Source: Christensenella sp. UBA4263
GTDB lineage: Bacteria; Bacillota; Clostridia; Christensenellales; Aristaeellaceae
Reading direction: 5' to 3'
DNA: 6,377 nt
Assembly: GCA_002395225.1 (NCBI GenBank)
Contig: DGWH01000063.1
Coordinates: 538 to 6,914, forward strand
Shown: in pieces, positions 5,299 to 6,377 of the stretch
How the letters are laid out: each line of letters opens with the position of its first letter
How positions within the stretch are numbered: the stretch's first letter is position 1
The notes under the pieces: generated by a model
What the model saw: the letters and a program-made list of their open reading frames with translations, nothing else
Database searches by the model: none
What the model was told of the DNA's origin: nothing
Program-made: the position numbers and the translations under genes

Positions 5299-5311
5299 GC
5301 ATAACAGACCT

Positions 5312-5321
5312 GCTTTAAAGC
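5312..5321. repeat. 10-bp perfect palindrome upstream of both divergent genes
   Basis: GCTTTAAAGC is a perfect palindrome lying 14 bases upstream of the hydrolase -35 box and within the predicted GH10 leader. A transcription factor site is possible but unproven; a palindrome this short can occur by chance. The rest of 5322-5405 shows no other structure that I can support. Confidence 0.25.
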
Positions 5322-5418
5322 CTCGTCAGGGTGTGACATTGACCAGATGAACCAGGCATGTTCCGCACTGCATTCCCACGTGAACAACCGACTATGACCT
5401 CGAACGGAGGAATCCGCC

Positions 5419-6377
5419 ATGTATGATTATTCACACCGCCAGGCACCGGCACAGCTGCACATTCTCAATCCGGACGGAACCCCGGCCATCCTTTCCCCCG
5501 TCACTGTCGACCAGACCTCTCATTTATTCCTGTTTGGCTGCGGCGCGTTTGATGCCGTTGAACTGATGAAAACGCAGGAGGCGGAAAAGCAGGCGCTCCT
5601 GCGTGAACGCATGGCAAAATGGCTGGGCCTGTTCAATTACGCAACGCTTCCTTTTTACTGGGGATGCTATGAACCTGTCGAGGGACAGACCGCCTACAAT
5701 GAAACCATGCAGGCAGCCAAATGGCTGCAGAGCCTTGGTGTCCGTGTCAAGGGACACCCGCTTTGCTGGCACACAGCCTGCGCCCCGTGGCTGCTGCAGT
5801 TTGACAATCAGGAGATCCTGCACCGTCAGCTCGAACGAATTCATCGGGAGGTGAGCAGTTATCGCGGCGTCATCGACATGTGGGATGTGATCAATGAGGT
5901 TGTCATCATGCCGGTATTTGACCGTTACGACAACGCCGTCACCCGGATCTGCCGGGACAGAGGACGCATTTCCCTTGTCAAGAAAGTCTTCGCCGCCGCC
6001 CGGGAGAGCAATCCGGATGCCATCCTGCTGATCAATGATTTTAATACCAGTGACGCCTATGAAATTCTGCTGGAGGGGCTCCTTGAGGCAGACGTCCCCA
6101 TCAGCGCCATCGGCATCCAGAGTCACCAGCACCAGGGATACTGGGGTGCCGAAAAGCTGCAGCAGGTCCTTGACCGCTTCTCCCCGCTCGGTCTCCCCAT
6201 CCACTTTACGGAAAACACCCTGATTTCCGGCGAACTCATGCCCCCGGAAATTGTCGACCTCAACGACTGGCAGGTGGATCTCTGGCCCAGCACCCCGGAA
6301 GGTGAAATCCGTCAGGCGCAGGAAATCACGGAAATGTACTCCATTCTTTTTGCCCATCCCCTGGTTGAGGCCATTAC
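5419..6377 (+). CDS. GH10 family glycoside hydrolase (endo-1,4-beta-xylanase-like), 3' end outside window
   Basis: The frame is open from ATG 5419 to the window edge, 319 complete codons, with GGAGG eight bases upstream of the start. GH10 enzymes are retaining TIM-barrel hydrolases that cut beta-1,4-xylan chains. Recognisable blocks are FNYATLPFYWGCYEPVEG (72-89), VKGHPLCWHTACAPWL (110-125), MWDVINEVV (154-162) with acid/base Glu160, ILLINDFNTSD (202-212), IGIQSHQHQGYW (231-242) and IHFTENTLISGE (261-272) with nucleophile Glu265. Both catalytic glutamates are present. The window stops at HPLVEAI, just before the last barrel strands. The first ~40 residues (HILNPDGTPA...HLFLFG) look like the beta-strand lead-in seen in some bacterial GH10 proteins. 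The N-terminus MYDYSHRQAP lacks a signal peptide, so the enzyme is probably cytoplasmic and acts on imported oligosaccharides. It is divergent from the UlaG-like gene. The exact substrate is inferred from family only. Confidence 0.9.
   Translation, partial: MYDYSHRQAPAQLHILNPDGTPAILSPVTVDQTSHLFLFGCGAFDAVELMKTQEAEKQALLRERMAKWLGLFNYATLPFYWGCYEPVEGQTAYNETMQAAKWLQSLGVRVKGHPLCWHTACAPWLLQFDNQEILHRQLERIHREVSSYRGVIDMWDVINEVVIMPVFDRYDNAVTRICRDRGRISLVKKVFAAARESNPDAILLINDFNTSDAYEILLEGLLEADVPISAIGIQSHQHQGYWGAEKLQQVLDRFSPLGLPIHFTENTLISGELMPPEIVDLNDWQVDLWPSTPEGEIRQAQEITEMYSILFAHPLVEAI

Noticed and set aside
5347..5397. Plus-strand 16-residue ORF (MNQACSALHSHVNNRL) upstream of GH10
   Set aside because: No ribosome binding site at proper distance and no codon pattern suggesting an attenuator; most likely chance.
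5524..6357. Long minus-strand open frame of 277 codons
   Set aside because: It lies wholly opposite the GH10 gene, whose frame shows family motifs and both catalytic glutamates. The minus-strand product has no recognisable domain.
1..6377. CRISPR array, insertion sequence, prophage or toxin-antitoxin module
   Set aside because: No spaced direct repeats, transposase, integrase or paired small genes are visible; almost all of the window is accounted for by recognised genes.

Overview
The window reads as a chromosomal segment of a member of the Bacillota (Firmicutes), with GC-rich coding sequence. The support is a compact leftward operon with the gene order typical of that phylum: Mini-ribonuclease III (mrnC), flavin-dependent thymidylate synthase (thyX), 23S rRNA 2'-O-methyltransferase (rlmB), the ribosome-associated nuclease yacP/rae1 and the sigma factor sigH. 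A tRNA-Gly gene and the start of tuf (EF-Tu) follow. ThyX with a cysteine-rich tail, a SigH-type sigma factor and a GH10 xylanase-like enzyme fit an anaerobic, gut- or rumen-type Clostridia or Erysipelotrichia relative. I cannot place it more finely from the sequence alone.

Layout, left to right. Positions 1-248 (minus) hold the N-terminal 82 codons of tuf. Positions 317-390 (minus) hold a complete tRNA-Gly(CCC) with encoded CCA. A nearly perfect sigma-A promoter lies at 419-447 (minus) and can drive tRNA plus tuf. Positions 391-596 have no gene; they hold this promoter and a striking long hairpin (532-586) just past the sigH stop. Positions 597-4222 (minus) are the five-gene block, tightly packed (19-nt overlap, a short gap, 4-nt overlap, 3-nt gap), with a good promoter upstream at 4268-4295. 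Positions 4376-5188 (minus) encode an UlaG-like metallo-beta-lactamase-fold hydrolase with its own promoter (5270-5298) and a terminator-like hairpin (4342-4372). Positions 5419-6377 (plus) encode a GH10 glycoside hydrolase without a signal peptide, cut by the window edge. Positions 5189-5418 contain no gene but are dense in candidate control elements.

Functionally, the main operon is a housekeeping set for RNA maturation, ribosome modification, mRNA turnover on the ribosome, dTMP synthesis and an alternative sigma factor, leading into translation-elongation genes. Mini-III matures 23S rRNA, RlmB methylates it, Rae1 cuts mRNA in the ribosomal A site, and tRNA-Gly with EF-Tu feed elongation. 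The right-hand part looks like accessory carbohydrate metabolism placed where many relatives carry cysS.

I did not find a clearly new system. The points most worth a second look are the charged low-complexity extensions on two proteins of the same operon (SigH C-terminus, RlmB N-terminus), the long hairpin between sigH and tRNA-Gly that contains a Shine-Dalgarno-like strand, and two face-to-face promoters whose -10 boxes are 2 bp apart between the hydrolase and the GH10 gene.
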